A stretch of 21,045 nucleotides of DNA from Atribacterota bacterium (GTDB lineage: Bacteria > Atribacterota > Phoenicimicrobiia > Phoenicimicrobiales > Phoenicimicrobiaceae). Made by a program: the position numbers and the translations under genes. Positions 7,591 through 13,911 of the stretch are shown here, piece after piece. How positions within the stretch are numbered: position 1 is the first letter of the stretch; each line of letters opens with the position of its first letter. Below the pieces are notes generated by a model. The model was not told the origin of the DNA and ran no database searches. It worked only from the letters and a program-made list of their open reading frames with translations. The stretch covers positions 1 to 21,045 of the forward strand of contig DAOUWX010000011.1 in NCBI GenBank assembly GCA_030666935.1, given 5' to 3'.

Positions 7591-7749
7591 CAAAAATAAT
7601 TTAAAAAAAAATAAAAGCCCTTCAGCAAATGCCAAAGGGCTGGAAATTGTCAGGCTCACCTAACGTTTTCTAATTGGAACCAAATCATCAAAGATACGCG
7701 AAACATCTATAAACTAAAGGAGTTAATTGACCTTCCTGTAACAGCATGA
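7571..7749 (+). repeat. Dispersed intergenic repeat, copy e (class C tail)
   Basis: Hairpin 7616-7641, core GTCAGGCTCACCTAACG, then a tail ending TRNIYKLKELIDLPVTA (stop TGA 7747-7749) that is homologous to copy c. Its left flank, however, matches copy f, so it combines the left side of one copy with the right side of another. Confidence 0.7.
7616..7641 (-). terminator. Intrinsic terminator, minus strand (copy e)
   Basis: Arms AGCCCTT/AAGGGCT; the plus-strand flank AAAAAAAAATAAA gives a long U-rich tail on the minus strand. It lies downstream of the small membrane-protein genes. Confidence 0.7.
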
Positions 7750-8056
7750 TTTATGTTATATTGCCAATTTTCCCTTATCTATCAACAATGTATACTCCCT
7801 ACTCTTATTCTAACCATATATTATATATGTAAGTATTATTATTTAAGTCAAAACACGCAACTAAAAAAATCATCTCTTCAAATAATAATCTACATAAATT
7901 CTCTTTATTATTACAAAGTAATGTTTGAATAATATAAATAACCTAACAAGTAGTGAAGGATTTTATTAAATATTCCAATTATGATAGCCCCTTGAAAATC
8001 ATCATTTTTTGCTCTTTAGTTTTCTCTTTTAAAAAAACCAATCCTTATGGTCACAA
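7750..8056. other. AT-rich intergenic stretch
   Basis: Very AT-rich and without a convincing gene on either strand. It separates repeat e from the first mini membrane-protein gene. Confidence 0.4.
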
Positions 8057-8242
8057 TTATTTAAGTTTATTTTTACGATATATTACAAAAATAAGAGAAG
8101 TGTTAAGTGCAAAGAAAATTATAAAGGCGACAACAAACATGTATTCATATTCGTATTTGATATAGCGCAAACTATTAACCGAATAGATTAAAAAATAAAT
8201 ATTACCTAGCAATACAAAAAATTTTATTACTTTAATTAACAT
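8057..8242 (-). CDS. Small membrane protein (61 aa), tandem paralog 1
   Basis: ATG 8242-8240 with SD AAAGGAG at 8250-8256. The product begins MLIKVIKFFVLLGNIYFLIY and has a second hydrophobic helix (FVVAFIIFFALNTSLIFVIY) before a basic tail RKNKLK, so it is probably a two-helix inner-membrane hairpin. The neighbouring gene at 8311-8478 shares the same leader and the N-terminal KFxVLLGNI. No known family is recognised. Two-helix mini proteins can be toxins, leader-type regulators or assembly factors; nothing here decides between these. Confidence 0.55.
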   Translation of the reverse strand: MLIKVIKFFVLLGNIYFLIYSVNSLRYIKYEYEYMFVVAFIIFFALNTSLIFVIYRKNKLK

Positions 8243-8280
8243 TTGGAAGCTCCTTTCATATGGACCCTTTGAAAACTTCT
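8240..8280 (-). repeat. Direct repeat spanning RBS and start (copy 1 of 2)
   Basis: 41 bases (from CATTTGGAAGCTCCTTTC to GAAAACTTCT) are identical to 8476-8516. They cover the start codon, Shine-Dalgarno sequence and upstream leader of two tandem small genes, showing a recent duplication that kept the expression signals. Confidence 0.8.
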
Positions 8281-8310
8281 TTTATGTGTACATATTTATA
8301 ATACCTAAAA

Positions 8311-8478
8311 TTACTTCCACTTTATGTTTTTTCCAATTAAATAAATATTTAGTGCAAGTAGAATTCTAAGAGAGATAGATGGTACGCTAATAGGTCCTAG
8401 AAAAATTAAGAACAAGAACAAAAAAATATTACCTAGCAATACTAAAAATTTTATTAGTTCGAGTAGTTCGAGTAACAT
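8311..8478 (-). CDS. Small membrane protein (55 aa), tandem paralog 2
   Basis: ATG 8478-8476, stop TAA 8313-8311. The product starts MLLELLELIKFLVLLGNIFL, continues FLFLIFLGPISV and ends IYLIGKNIKWK. It is mostly hydrophobic, with two likely membrane segments and a basic end. Start, RBS (AAAGGAG) and leader are identical to those of the gene at 8057-8242, and the N-terminal KFxVLLGNI is shared, but the C-terminal halves differ. That is either fast divergence or fusion of one expression and leader module to two bodies. Function unknown. Confidence 0.55.
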   Translation of the reverse strand: MLLELLELIKFLVLLGNIFLFLFLIFLGPISVPSISLRILLALNIYLIGKNIKWK

Positions 8479-8516
8479 TTGGAAGCTCCTTTCATATGGA
8501 CCCTTTGAAAACTTCT
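8476..8516 (-). repeat. Direct repeat spanning RBS and start (copy 2 of 2)
   Basis: Identical to 8240-8280; see that entry. A further 25 bases inside the coding region (around TTACCTAGCAATAC) are also nearly identical between the two genes. Confidence 0.8.
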
Positions 8517-8568
8517 CTTAAACTGTCTTCAGGGATACAATATTACCATTACTAACAATAATTAATAG

Positions 8569-8830
8569 TTATTTGGCCAAAACCGGATAACTCCCACTCA
8601 GATACTTTTTAAGATTATCTTCTGTGATACACCATTTAAAGATGATTTTTGTAGGATTTGTGGATGGAACTCTAATAGTACTTGTACGTTTAAATTGTGA
8701 GTTAACAAATACTTTTCTTGAAGTTTATTATTTGCAATAATTGCAATGTATTTTCAATATTTAAATTACAAAAAAGGAAGTGACTAAATTTGTCAAATAC
8801 TTATATATTTTTAATACTACATAAGTTTCA
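8569..8830 (+). repeat. Duplicated segment with Cys-rich peptide remnant (second copy)
   Basis: 8631-8830 matches 7375-7570. In frame after a stop at 8566-8568 it encodes IIFCDTPFKDDFCRICGWNS and then NSTCTFKL with a stop. The Cys residues are kept relative to the first copy (DFCxICGWNS...TCTFKL) while other residues vary. No start codon or RBS is seen; it is probably the 3' end of a lost gene. Confidence 0.45.
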
Positions 8831-8846
8831 AAAGTCCTTCTTTTAT
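8806..8846 (-). promoter_or_regulatory. Conserved bipartite upstream motif (copy f)
   Basis: Minus strand: AAAAGAAGGACTTTTGAAA, then CTTATGTAGTATT, then AAAAATATA. It lies upstream of the small membrane-protein pair. Confidence 0.35.
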
Positions 8847-8990
8847 CGTAAAATAATTCAAAGAAAAATAAAAAAGCCCTTCAGTTAAGTACCAAAGGGC
8901 TGGAAATTGTCAGGCTCCCCCTATTGGAAACACTTAGAACTTTTAAGGGAGATATTGCATTTGAAAATATAAGATTAATAAGCTAATTAT
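8830..8990 (+). repeat. Dispersed intergenic repeat, copy f (class B tail)
   Basis: Hairpin 8875-8901, core GTCAGGCTCCCCCTATTGGA, then a class B tail whose frame reads LPLLETLRTFKGDIAFENIR and ends LIS at TAA 8984-8986. Copies j and m share this tail and also the bases just beyond the stop (TAATTATTCA). Confidence 0.75.
8875..8901 (-). terminator. Intrinsic terminator, minus strand (copy f)
   Basis: Arms AGCCCTT/AAGGGCT; plus-strand flank AAATAAAAA gives the U-run. It lies downstream of the HEPN gene, beyond the degenerate copy g. Confidence 0.65.
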
Positions 8991-9045
8991 TCACAATTAG
9001 AAGTAGTCTCTAAGAATAAGAATTTTAAAATATTTATAAAAATAA

Positions 9046-9125
9046 AAATGCTTCAGTAAATGTTAAAGGGCTTGTTATTATCTGACACTCCGATATTAGA
9101 TAGACTCAGGACTTTTAGCTTGAGT
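9046..9125 (+). repeat. Dispersed intergenic repeat, degenerate copy g
   Basis: AAAATGCTTCAGTAAATGTTAAAGGGCTTG keeps the right arm of the hairpin but not the left one. It is followed by TCTGACACTCCGATATTAGA and GACTCAGGACTTTTAGC, recognisable as a decayed core. It lies about 115 bases after the HEPN stop. Confidence 0.5.
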
Positions 9126-9238
9126 AAATCATTATGCAATATGATAAGCTTGGAGGTAAAAATATTAAACTAATCTTTCGATTTTTTAAAAATAAAAACC
9201 TTTTTTGTGAATACTCTAAATCTAAGCGCCCCATGTTG

Positions 9239-9685
9239 TTATCTGGGGGATTTGTGCAAATCTTTGGTAAGCTCCCGAGCCTTTTTAAGGAAATTTTCGG
9301 CTGCTTTTAAAGCGAACATAGCTCCTTCTTCCGACCATCTGTCATAATAATCGGCATCCTCTCTTAGCCTTTTACCTTTTCCGAGAGCTTCTATTAAGCT
9401 GCCTGGCAGCAGCCTTGTCTCAACATAAAGAGCCCGCATAGCAACAATAAGACAATGATGGCTGTGCTCCCGGTAATTCCTGGCAAACAAAAGGGCTCTG
9501 GCAGAATGGAACATAGAATAATAAGCCTGGATAGTAGCCCATTTGTAATCTTTGTCATTAAAAGTTTTCTCAGCTCTTTCCATGTCCCGCTAAGCTGTCC
9601 CAAGGGTTTTTGTCATGAGAGCTTTCCCACGGGGGAATTTCCGTATTTTATTTCTCTTTAAACACTGCTCAAATTCTGGATTCAT
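9239..9685 (-). pseudogene. HEPN-domain toxin of an MNT-HEPN pair, interrupted by in-frame TAG
   Basis: A frame starting at ATG 9685-9683, overlapping the upstream nucleotidyltransferase gene by 17 bases, encodes MNPEFEQCLKRNKIRKFPRG and on to LGTA. It then meets TAG at 9592-9590 (codon 32) and continues in the same frame RDMERAEKTFNDKDYKWATI to the stop at 9239. The joined protein (148 codons) has the normal start and length of this HEPN family. Only the 114-residue part from ATG 9583 is open without the stop. The RNase motif R-x4-H is present (RNYREH), as is YYSMFHSARALLF. HEPN proteins of such pairs are RNase toxins held in check by the MNT partner. Translation may restart at ATG 9583, TAG may be read through, or the toxin may be dead. 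Confidence 0.75.
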
Positions 9686-10214
9686 CTTTAGACTCCCACA
9701 GGGTAATACCATGTTCTATCTCTTCAATAAATACCGATTCTTCTTTTTCCATTTTAACAAACTGGGTCGAGTTGCGAATAATAGGTTGAAGCTTTTCTCT
9801 GAGATTGTTTTTTTTTATCTTCTCTCCAATAGCCTTTGAGTTATCGGCTAATATAAAAAGGTCTATATCACTACTGGCTATATTCTCTCCCCGGGCACAA
9901 CTACCAAATAGGACTATTTTTTTAGAGAGCCCTTTTAGTTTATTCACCAGAGGTTGTAAGAGCATGGTAGTCTTGAGGACTTTTAATTGCTTAATAACGG
10001 GATTATTATAATCAACCGAATAAAGATAGATCTTTGCCTTCTTTTCCCGCAGGACAAGCTTTTCTTTAGCGAGCTTACGAAGAGAAAAATTAACCCCTGC
10101 CCTGCTAATTCTGACGGCTTTTTCGATTTCATTAGCCAGGAATTGTTTCCCCGGGCTTTGGATGAGAAAGTTTAAGACTTTCTGGGCATTAGTTGATATA
10201 AGGCTATTATTCAT
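9669..10214 (-). CDS. HTH-nucleotidyltransferase (MNT) antitoxin of an MNT-HEPN pair
   Basis: The product (181 residues from ATG 10214) has an N-terminal winged-helix region (NAQKVLNFLIQSPGKQFLAN through ISRAGVNFSLRKLAKEKLVL) joined to a minimal nucleotidyltransferase. The catalytic motif is LFGSCARGENIASSDIDLFI, with GS-x10-D-x-D complete. In characterised HEPN-MNT pairs the MNT protein neutralises the HEPN RNase, in some by adding AMP; the DNA-binding half suggests it also represses the operon. A TTG at 10226 is in frame, but GGAGG lies just ahead of ATG 10214 at correct spacing. A strong promoter with an adjoining palindrome lies upstream. The stop overlaps the start of the HEPN gene, so the two are translationally coupled. 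Confidence 0.8.
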   Translation of the reverse strand: MNNSLISTNAQKVLNFLIQSPGKQFLANEIEKAVRISRAGVNFSLRKLAKEKLVLREKKAKIYLYSVDYNNPVIKQLKVLKTTMLLQPLVNKLKGLSKKIVLFGSCARGENIASSDIDLFILADNSKAIGEKIKKNNLREKLQPIIRNSTQFVKMEKEESVFIEEIEHGITLWESKDESRI

Positions 10215-10243
10215 ATAAACCTCCAAGGTGTTATCTAAATAAA

Positions 10244-10257
10244 TAGATGTACGTCTA
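10244..10257. promoter_or_regulatory. Near-palindromic operator candidate for the MNT-HEPN operon
   Basis: TAGATGTACGTCTA is almost a perfect palindrome (one mismatched pair). It sits immediately downstream of the -10 box and over the expected transcription start. This fits an autoregulatory site for the HTH half of the MNT protein. A further TAGAT half-site lies close by (10234-10238 on the minus strand). Confidence 0.4.
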
Positions 10258-10259
10258 AA

Positions 10260-10288
10260 ATAATATACGATTATCTAATAAATGTCAA
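10260..10288 (-). promoter_or_regulatory. Sigma-70 promoter of the MNT-HEPN operon
   Basis: On the minus strand, a perfect TTGACA (10288-10283), a 17-base spacer and TATTAT (10265-10260). It lies about 45 bases upstream of the MNT start codon. Confidence 0.7.
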
Positions 10289-10299
10289 AAGGAATTTTC

Positions 10300-10441
10300 A
10301 AAGAAAAAGCCCTTTGGCTTGATTGCCAAAGGGCTGGAAATTGTCAAGCTCCCCCTATTGGACACGTTTAGAACTTTTCGTATGAGTGATGAAACTCAAA
10401 AGGTGCATCATAATTTAGAAGAGGTAATGAGTGTCTGTTAA
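10300..10441 (+). repeat. Dispersed intergenic repeat, copy h (class A tail)
   Basis: Carries the strongest hairpin of the family, the core CAAGCTCCCCCTATTGGACA, then a class A tail encoding MSDETQKVHHNLEEVMSVC at 10382-10441. Here the frame is open from about 10264, across the hairpin and into the tail. Confidence 0.8.
10308..10335 (-). terminator. Strong intrinsic terminator, minus strand (copy h)
   Basis: A perfect 11-bp stem AGCCCTTTGGC/GCCAAAGGGCT with a 6-base loop, followed on the minus strand by TTTTTCTTT. It insulates the MNT-HEPN promoter from the hydrolase gene upstream. Confidence 0.85.
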
Positions 10442-10602
10442 GAATTTAGAAAAGACAGAAGCTTTAATACGAATATGCTAAGTAACGAAAACCATTTAGG
10501 CGAAGAGTAAGCGAAGCAGTATAGCCTGTGTTATATGAACCGAGCGTTAAGTTTGCAAAGCAACCGTAGAGTTCCAAACCTTGCTAAATTGATATCTCGA
10601 AT

Positions 10603-11505
10603 TTATAATGTTTCGGTAAACCAGTCACAAAACATTTTGGCTGCTTCCTTAGGATGAGAAACCAGCCAATAATGCCCTCCATCCACCTCAACAAACTTTT
10701 TCTTGATAGGAGGAAGCCTATCATATAAATCCCTAACATAATGAATGGATATTGCCTTATCCCTCTTGGGAGCAAAAAACATCGTTGGTATCTTTAGCTC
10801 TTTAACGGGATTTGGAGGAGGTGTTGCTATTTGAGACATGGCGGCACGTACTGTATACCATTTTACGATGTCTGGGTCCTTCATATACTTCTCTGAATTC
10901 TTCCTTTCTCTATCTGTTTCGGTCAATCCCTTCCAATCTACATAGAGTGCTGTAGGAATTTTCATTTTAGGGAATAACTTAGCTAATAATTTTCCTAGAG
11001 GAATAATTTTCTTTGCTTTCTTAGGAACTTGGTCTTGAAATTTTTTCTCGGTGAGTATCCCCGGATATTGACATATTATGCTTTTAACTGGTGCCTGAGC
11101 GAGTCCAAGATAGAAAGTTACAAGACCGCCAAGGCTACCACCGATAGCTCCTATTCTGTCATTAAAGTTACTGAAAATGTATTTAGCAGCATCATTACAA
11201 TTCTCCACAAGTTCATCTATGGTGAAGTCTCCTCTTTTACCCTCACTATCTCCGTGGCCTTGGAAGTCAATTCCAAAGACATTATAGCCTCTCAAGTGCA
11301 TGTGGTATTCCAATTCAGCAAGATATAGAGAATGGCAACCTGCACCTGTAATCCATAGAATATTTGGAGCATTTTTATCTTTCTCAAAATATTTTACACT
11401 TAAATTTAGCCCTCTCGATTTGAAGGTTGTTCGTCTTATGCTTCTTTCAATTGCCTCTGTATCTGTTTCGTATACATAATTTTTCCAATAATTCTGGTCT
11501 TTCAT
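10603..11505 (-). CDS. Alpha/beta hydrolase (serine hydrolase, monoacylglycerol-lipase-like)
   Basis: The 300-residue product has the alpha/beta-hydrolase order. WITGAGCHSLYLAELEY gives the oxyanion-region loop. FGIDFQGHGDSEGKRGDFTI is the typical G-x-D-x-x-G-H-G-x-S segment. IGGSLGGLVT is the nucleophile elbow with S124. APKRDKAIS holds the acidic residue D249 and VDGGHYW the histidine H278, completing the triad. The substrate is unknown; ester or lipid hydrolysis is the likely class. No signal peptide or membrane helix is seen, so it is cytoplasmic. The start at ATG 11505 has GGGAG about 10 bases upstream. The gene stands alone, with repeat h some 160 bases beyond its stop. Confidence 0.8.
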   Translation of the reverse strand: MKDQNYWKNYVYETDTEAIERSIRRTTFKSRGLNLSVKYFEKDKNAPNILWITGAGCHSLYLAELEYHMHLRGYNVFGIDFQGHGDSEGKRGDFTIDELVENCNDAAKYIFSNFNDRIGAIGGSLGGLVTFYLGLAQAPVKSIICQYPGILTEKKFQDQVPKKAKKIIPLGKLLAKLFPKMKIPTALYVDWKGLTETDRERKNSEKYMKDPDIVKWYTVRAAMSQIATPPPNPVKELKIPTMFFAPKRDKAISIHYVRDLYDRLPPIKKKFVEVDGGHYWLVSHPKEAAKMFCDWFTETL

Positions 11506-11794
11506 AATTACATTTCTCCCTTCTTGAACTTGAATCTATGCCAATATTTTTTCTTCTTAAAGTCAAATAGACAAAATTTCATATCATAATGAAGATTACT
11601 TCCGAAATAGGAGCACAGCTGAAGCAATTTGAAACTGTTAAAAAAGAAAAGACCATACCATCTCTGAAATAAATTATACTTTTTGAACAAAGCGAATCAT
11701 AAATGCTTAGTTAGATAAAACAGCAATATAATATTTTTGCAACCTAAAGTACCAATCATTTTTCTAAAAACTTTCTGTTCATAAAAGCGATAAC

Positions 11795-12205
11795 TCATGC
11801 TTTCTGTTTGGGCCATTTCCAGGCATACCAGAAGATTAAGGCTGGAAGTAAAATCGTCAAAACACACATCACTAAATGTTCAAGAGGTAGTGGTCCTAGT
11901 GTGAGATGTCTAAATAAATGACCGATGTAGAAAATTAGGAAGATAATCGCTATAATGATATTTATCTTACGATTTGCACCCTCCTTCAAAGTGACAGAGA
12001 GAAAAGCCATCACCAAAGGAATCAACCAAAAGAGTAAGAAAAATAATAGTAGTCCTGTATTAATTTGCATTCCCTCCGCTATCCCGGACATTATTTCATC
12101 GATGGCACCTGGTCCCATAAACCATATGATCATTGAAGCTGACATGGCCACTGCCATAAATATCCAAAGAATAGCAATTCTTATCTTTAAAAGTAGAGTG
12201 TCCAT
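11795..12205 (-). CDS. Four-helix membrane protein (possible DUF6326-like), 136 aa
   Basis: Almost all of the protein is membrane segments. The first is ILWIFMAVAMSASMIIWFMG, followed by a short amphipathic piece (AIDEIMSGIAEGMQINT). Then come LLLFFLLFWLIPLVMAFLSV, INIIIAIIFLIFYIGHLF and LVMCVLTILLPALIFWYAWK. The start KIRIAILWIFM and the GPG after the first helix recall the DUF6326 family of small bacterial membrane proteins of unknown function; this is a weak resemblance. The start is ATG 12205, with AAAGGA about 11 bases upstream. It lies 290 bases upstream of the hydrolase gene on the same strand, a gap without an obvious terminator, so co-transcription is possible. Confidence 0.6.
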   Translation of the reverse strand: MDTLLLKIRIAILWIFMAVAMSASMIIWFMGPGAIDEIMSGIAEGMQINTGLLLFFLLFWLIPLVMAFLSVTLKEGANRKINIIIAIIFLIFYIGHLFRHLTLGPLPLEHLVMCVLTILLPALIFWYAWKWPKQKA

Positions 12206-12584
12206 TAATCATCATTTCCTTTCTTTTTTATCGCCGCTTTATCTAACTAATGTTTAATACAATAACTCACAAAAGTAAAATTGTGTGAGGACAGAAAAGA
12301 GAAAAAATGATTCTTTATTGCCTATATTTGGTAGATCTATTGGAGCGTTTAATTATTTTTGGGGATTATAAAATATTATAGCTACTGTCATATTCAATGT
12401 TTACATAATATATTATAATACTATTGGTAGGTTATTTGCAAAAATAGCTCCAGTTTACATAGGAAAGGTAGTAGATAAGTTTTTACTCATGGATAAACAC
12501 CATTATATTTTTATTTCCCCTCAACTATTTCAAATCCAATTTTCTATAACTTATTATATTCGATATATTATATACTCTGAAATT
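12206..12584. other. AT-rich intergenic stretch, no gene seen
   Basis: Long runs of A and T with several TATAAT-like words on both strands, but no pair with good spacing that clearly serves the 4-helix membrane-protein gene. 12550-12595 holds a weak copy of the AAGAAGGATTTTT-type motif (minus strand: AAAAAGGAAGAATTTCAG, then TATATAATATATCGAAT). Confidence 0.35.
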
Positions 12585-12736
12585 CTTCCTTTTTAAACAA
12601 AAAAGCCCTCCAGCAAAATGCCAAAGGGCTGAAAATGTCTTGGCTCCCCCAACAAAACGATTTTCGAACTTTTTGCATGAGTGATGAAACTGAAAAAGTG
12701 TGTCACAAGTTGGAAGAAGTAATAATCAATTGTTAA
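12585..12736 (+). repeat. Dispersed intergenic repeat, copy i (class A tail)
   Basis: Hairpin 12604-12630, then core CTTGGCTCCCCCAACAAAAC and tail MSDETEKVCHKLEEVIINC at 12677-12736. In this copy an ATG (MSWLPQQNDFRTFC...) lies 7 bases after AAAGGG, so a 33-residue peptide could in principle be translated. Confidence 0.8.
12604..12630 (-). terminator. Intrinsic terminator, minus strand (copy i)
   Basis: AGCCCT/AGGGCT arms plus an inner GC pair; minus-strand tail TTTTTTG. It lies 144 bases past the stop of the methyltransferase gene. Confidence 0.65.
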
Positions 12737-12773
12737 TAATTAAAAGATGAAGCTATCTCTTTAATATGGTATA

Positions 12774-13361
12774 TCATAAGCTTTTATTTACTTTTGACTT
12801 TGGTATTCCTATCCACCTTGGAGTCTTATCCATATACTCACGGTAGATATCCCCATATTGTTCAAGACATCCCTTCTCTTCAAAATCCGCAAAGGCTACA
12901 GTACCCACTGTAAATAGGATTAAAAACAACACAAAGAGCCAGGAGGCTGTTGCAATGCTTGTACCCAGGAAGACAAGAAAATAAGTCACATACATGGGAT
13001 GTCTTGAATACCGATAAAATCCTTTCGTAATCGGTTCGTTAGGCGGTGAATTTGCCCAGTTTGCCATCACGACGATCATACCAACCAATCCTAATAGAGC
13101 AATAGGAACACCAACATAAAACCATATGCTCCCTATTTTCAAAGGTAGGAAAATGGAATATGCTGTAGCGATAAAAATGATATACTTAGAAGAACAGAAG
13201 AGTGTCTTATTACTCCTTGAGAGGGAATTAAACTCTTCCTCCTGGGAAGATATTACCCTCCTGTTTGCAAAACGAATAAAGAAAGGACAAGTCAATAAGA
13301 CGATAAGCATGAAAATCCAAGCATTCCACACGCCTACTTCAAATTCTGGTATTAAAGACAT
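12774..13361 (-). CDS. Isoprenylcysteine/phospholipid methyltransferase-family membrane protein
   Basis: The 195-residue product has the core of the ICMT/PEMT-like family, integral membrane enzymes that use S-adenosylmethionine to methylate a membrane substrate. GFYRYSRHPMY at 114-124 is the diagnostic segment, followed by a helix pair, E161-E162, and YGDIYREYMDKTPRWIG near the end. At least four hydrophobic stretches are visible (about 12-30, 60-78, 80-100 and 122-158). The natural substrate cannot be told; bacterial members act on quite different lipids or small molecules. The start is ATG 13361 with AAAGGAG at ideal spacing. Single gene between repeats i and j. Confidence 0.8.
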   Translation of the reverse strand: MSLIPEFEVGVWNAWIFMLIVLLTCPFFIRFANRRVISSQEEEFNSLSRSNKTLFCSSKYIIFIATAYSIFLPLKIGSIWFYVGVPIALLGLVGMIVVMANWANSPPNEPITKGFYRYSRHPMYVTYFLVFLGTSIATASWLFVLFLILFTVGTVAFADFEEKGCLEQYGDIYREYMDKTPRWIGIPKSKVNKSL

Positions 13362-13412
13362 TTTTTCTCCTTTTTTAAGAAATCCCTATTTAATAATTCA
13401 ATAAAACATTCG

Positions 13413-13560
13413 AAAATCCTTCTTTTTAAAATAAAAAGCCCTTCAGCAAATGCCAAAGGGCTGGAAATTGTCAGCTCCCCCTATTGGAAAGCTTTAGAAC
13501 TTTTAAGGGAAATATTACACTTGAAAATATAAGATTAATAAGTTAATTATTCATTATTAT
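13413..13560 (+). repeat. Dispersed intergenic repeat, copy j (class B tail)
   Basis: Hairpin 13437-13462, core TCAGCTCCCCCTATTGGAAA (one G shorter than other copies), and a class B tail (LPLLESFRTFKGNITLENIR, ending LIS at 13546). Together with copy k it forms a block of about 330 bases that recurs as m plus n. Confidence 0.75.
13437..13462 (-). terminator. Intrinsic terminator, minus strand (copy j)
   Basis: Arms AGCCCTT/AAGGGCT; plus-strand flank AAAATAAAA gives the U-run. It lies just upstream of the methyltransferase gene and would shield it from antisense transcription of the Fic region. Confidence 0.65.
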
Positions 13561-13616
13561 AGGTAATCTTCAAAAACTATAATCTATAAAATGTATACGA
13601 ATAAAAACTTTACAAT

Positions 13617-13739
13617 TTTATTAGTAAGGAGTTAAGGGTTCTGAAGTGTTAAACTTGGTGGAGGCTATTAGACGAGCTTCGTAACTTTTATTTAAGTGAT
13701 AAAACTGAAAAAGTATATCAAAAGTTAGAGGAAATATGA
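13617..13739 (+). repeat. Dispersed intergenic repeat, partial copy k (class A tail only)
   Basis: No hairpin. It begins with TTTTATTAGTAAGGAG and GTTAAACTTGGTGGAGGCTA, then the class A frame LLDELRNFYLSDKTEKVYQK, ending LEEI at TGA 13737-13739, shortened by four codons. Copy n has the same left part. Confidence 0.65.
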
Positions 13740-13838
13740 ATAAAGATTATAATTTTCTTAAGTCAATTAATCTTATAATGTAAGAAACACTTTATAATGT
13801 CTTTACTATCTAAACAAGTAAAAATTGTTAATTACGAT

Positions 13839-13867
13839 TTGCAATATTGTTACATCTTTGTTATACT
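13839..13867 (+). promoter_or_regulatory. Sigma-70-type promoter of the Fic gene
   Basis: TTGCAA (13839-13844), 17-base spacer, TATACT (13862-13867), 44 bases before the ATG. Confidence 0.6.
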
Positions 13868-13911
13868 TTACAAAAGGAATAATATTTTAAATAAAGGTTG
13901 TTAGCGTATAT

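Noticed and set aside
7953..8165. Plus-strand frame of 70 codons
   Set aside because: Overlaps the small membrane-protein gene on the other strand, which has a good RBS and a paralog; this frame has no RBS.
9394..9603. Minus-strand frame of 69 codons in the HEPN region
   Set aside because: Alternative frame of the HEPN gene; the HEPN frame carries the family motifs.
10490..10590. GC-richer stretch with AACCGAGCGTTAAG, reminiscent of an integron attC core
   Set aside because: No pair of inverted core sites and no overall hairpin could be made out; one similar word is not enough.
11508..11690. Minus-strand frame of 60 codons just before the hydrolase gene
   Set aside because: Phe/Lys-rich low-complexity translation and no RBS; probably chance in AT-rich DNA. 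The stretch 11506-11794 otherwise shows nothing clear.
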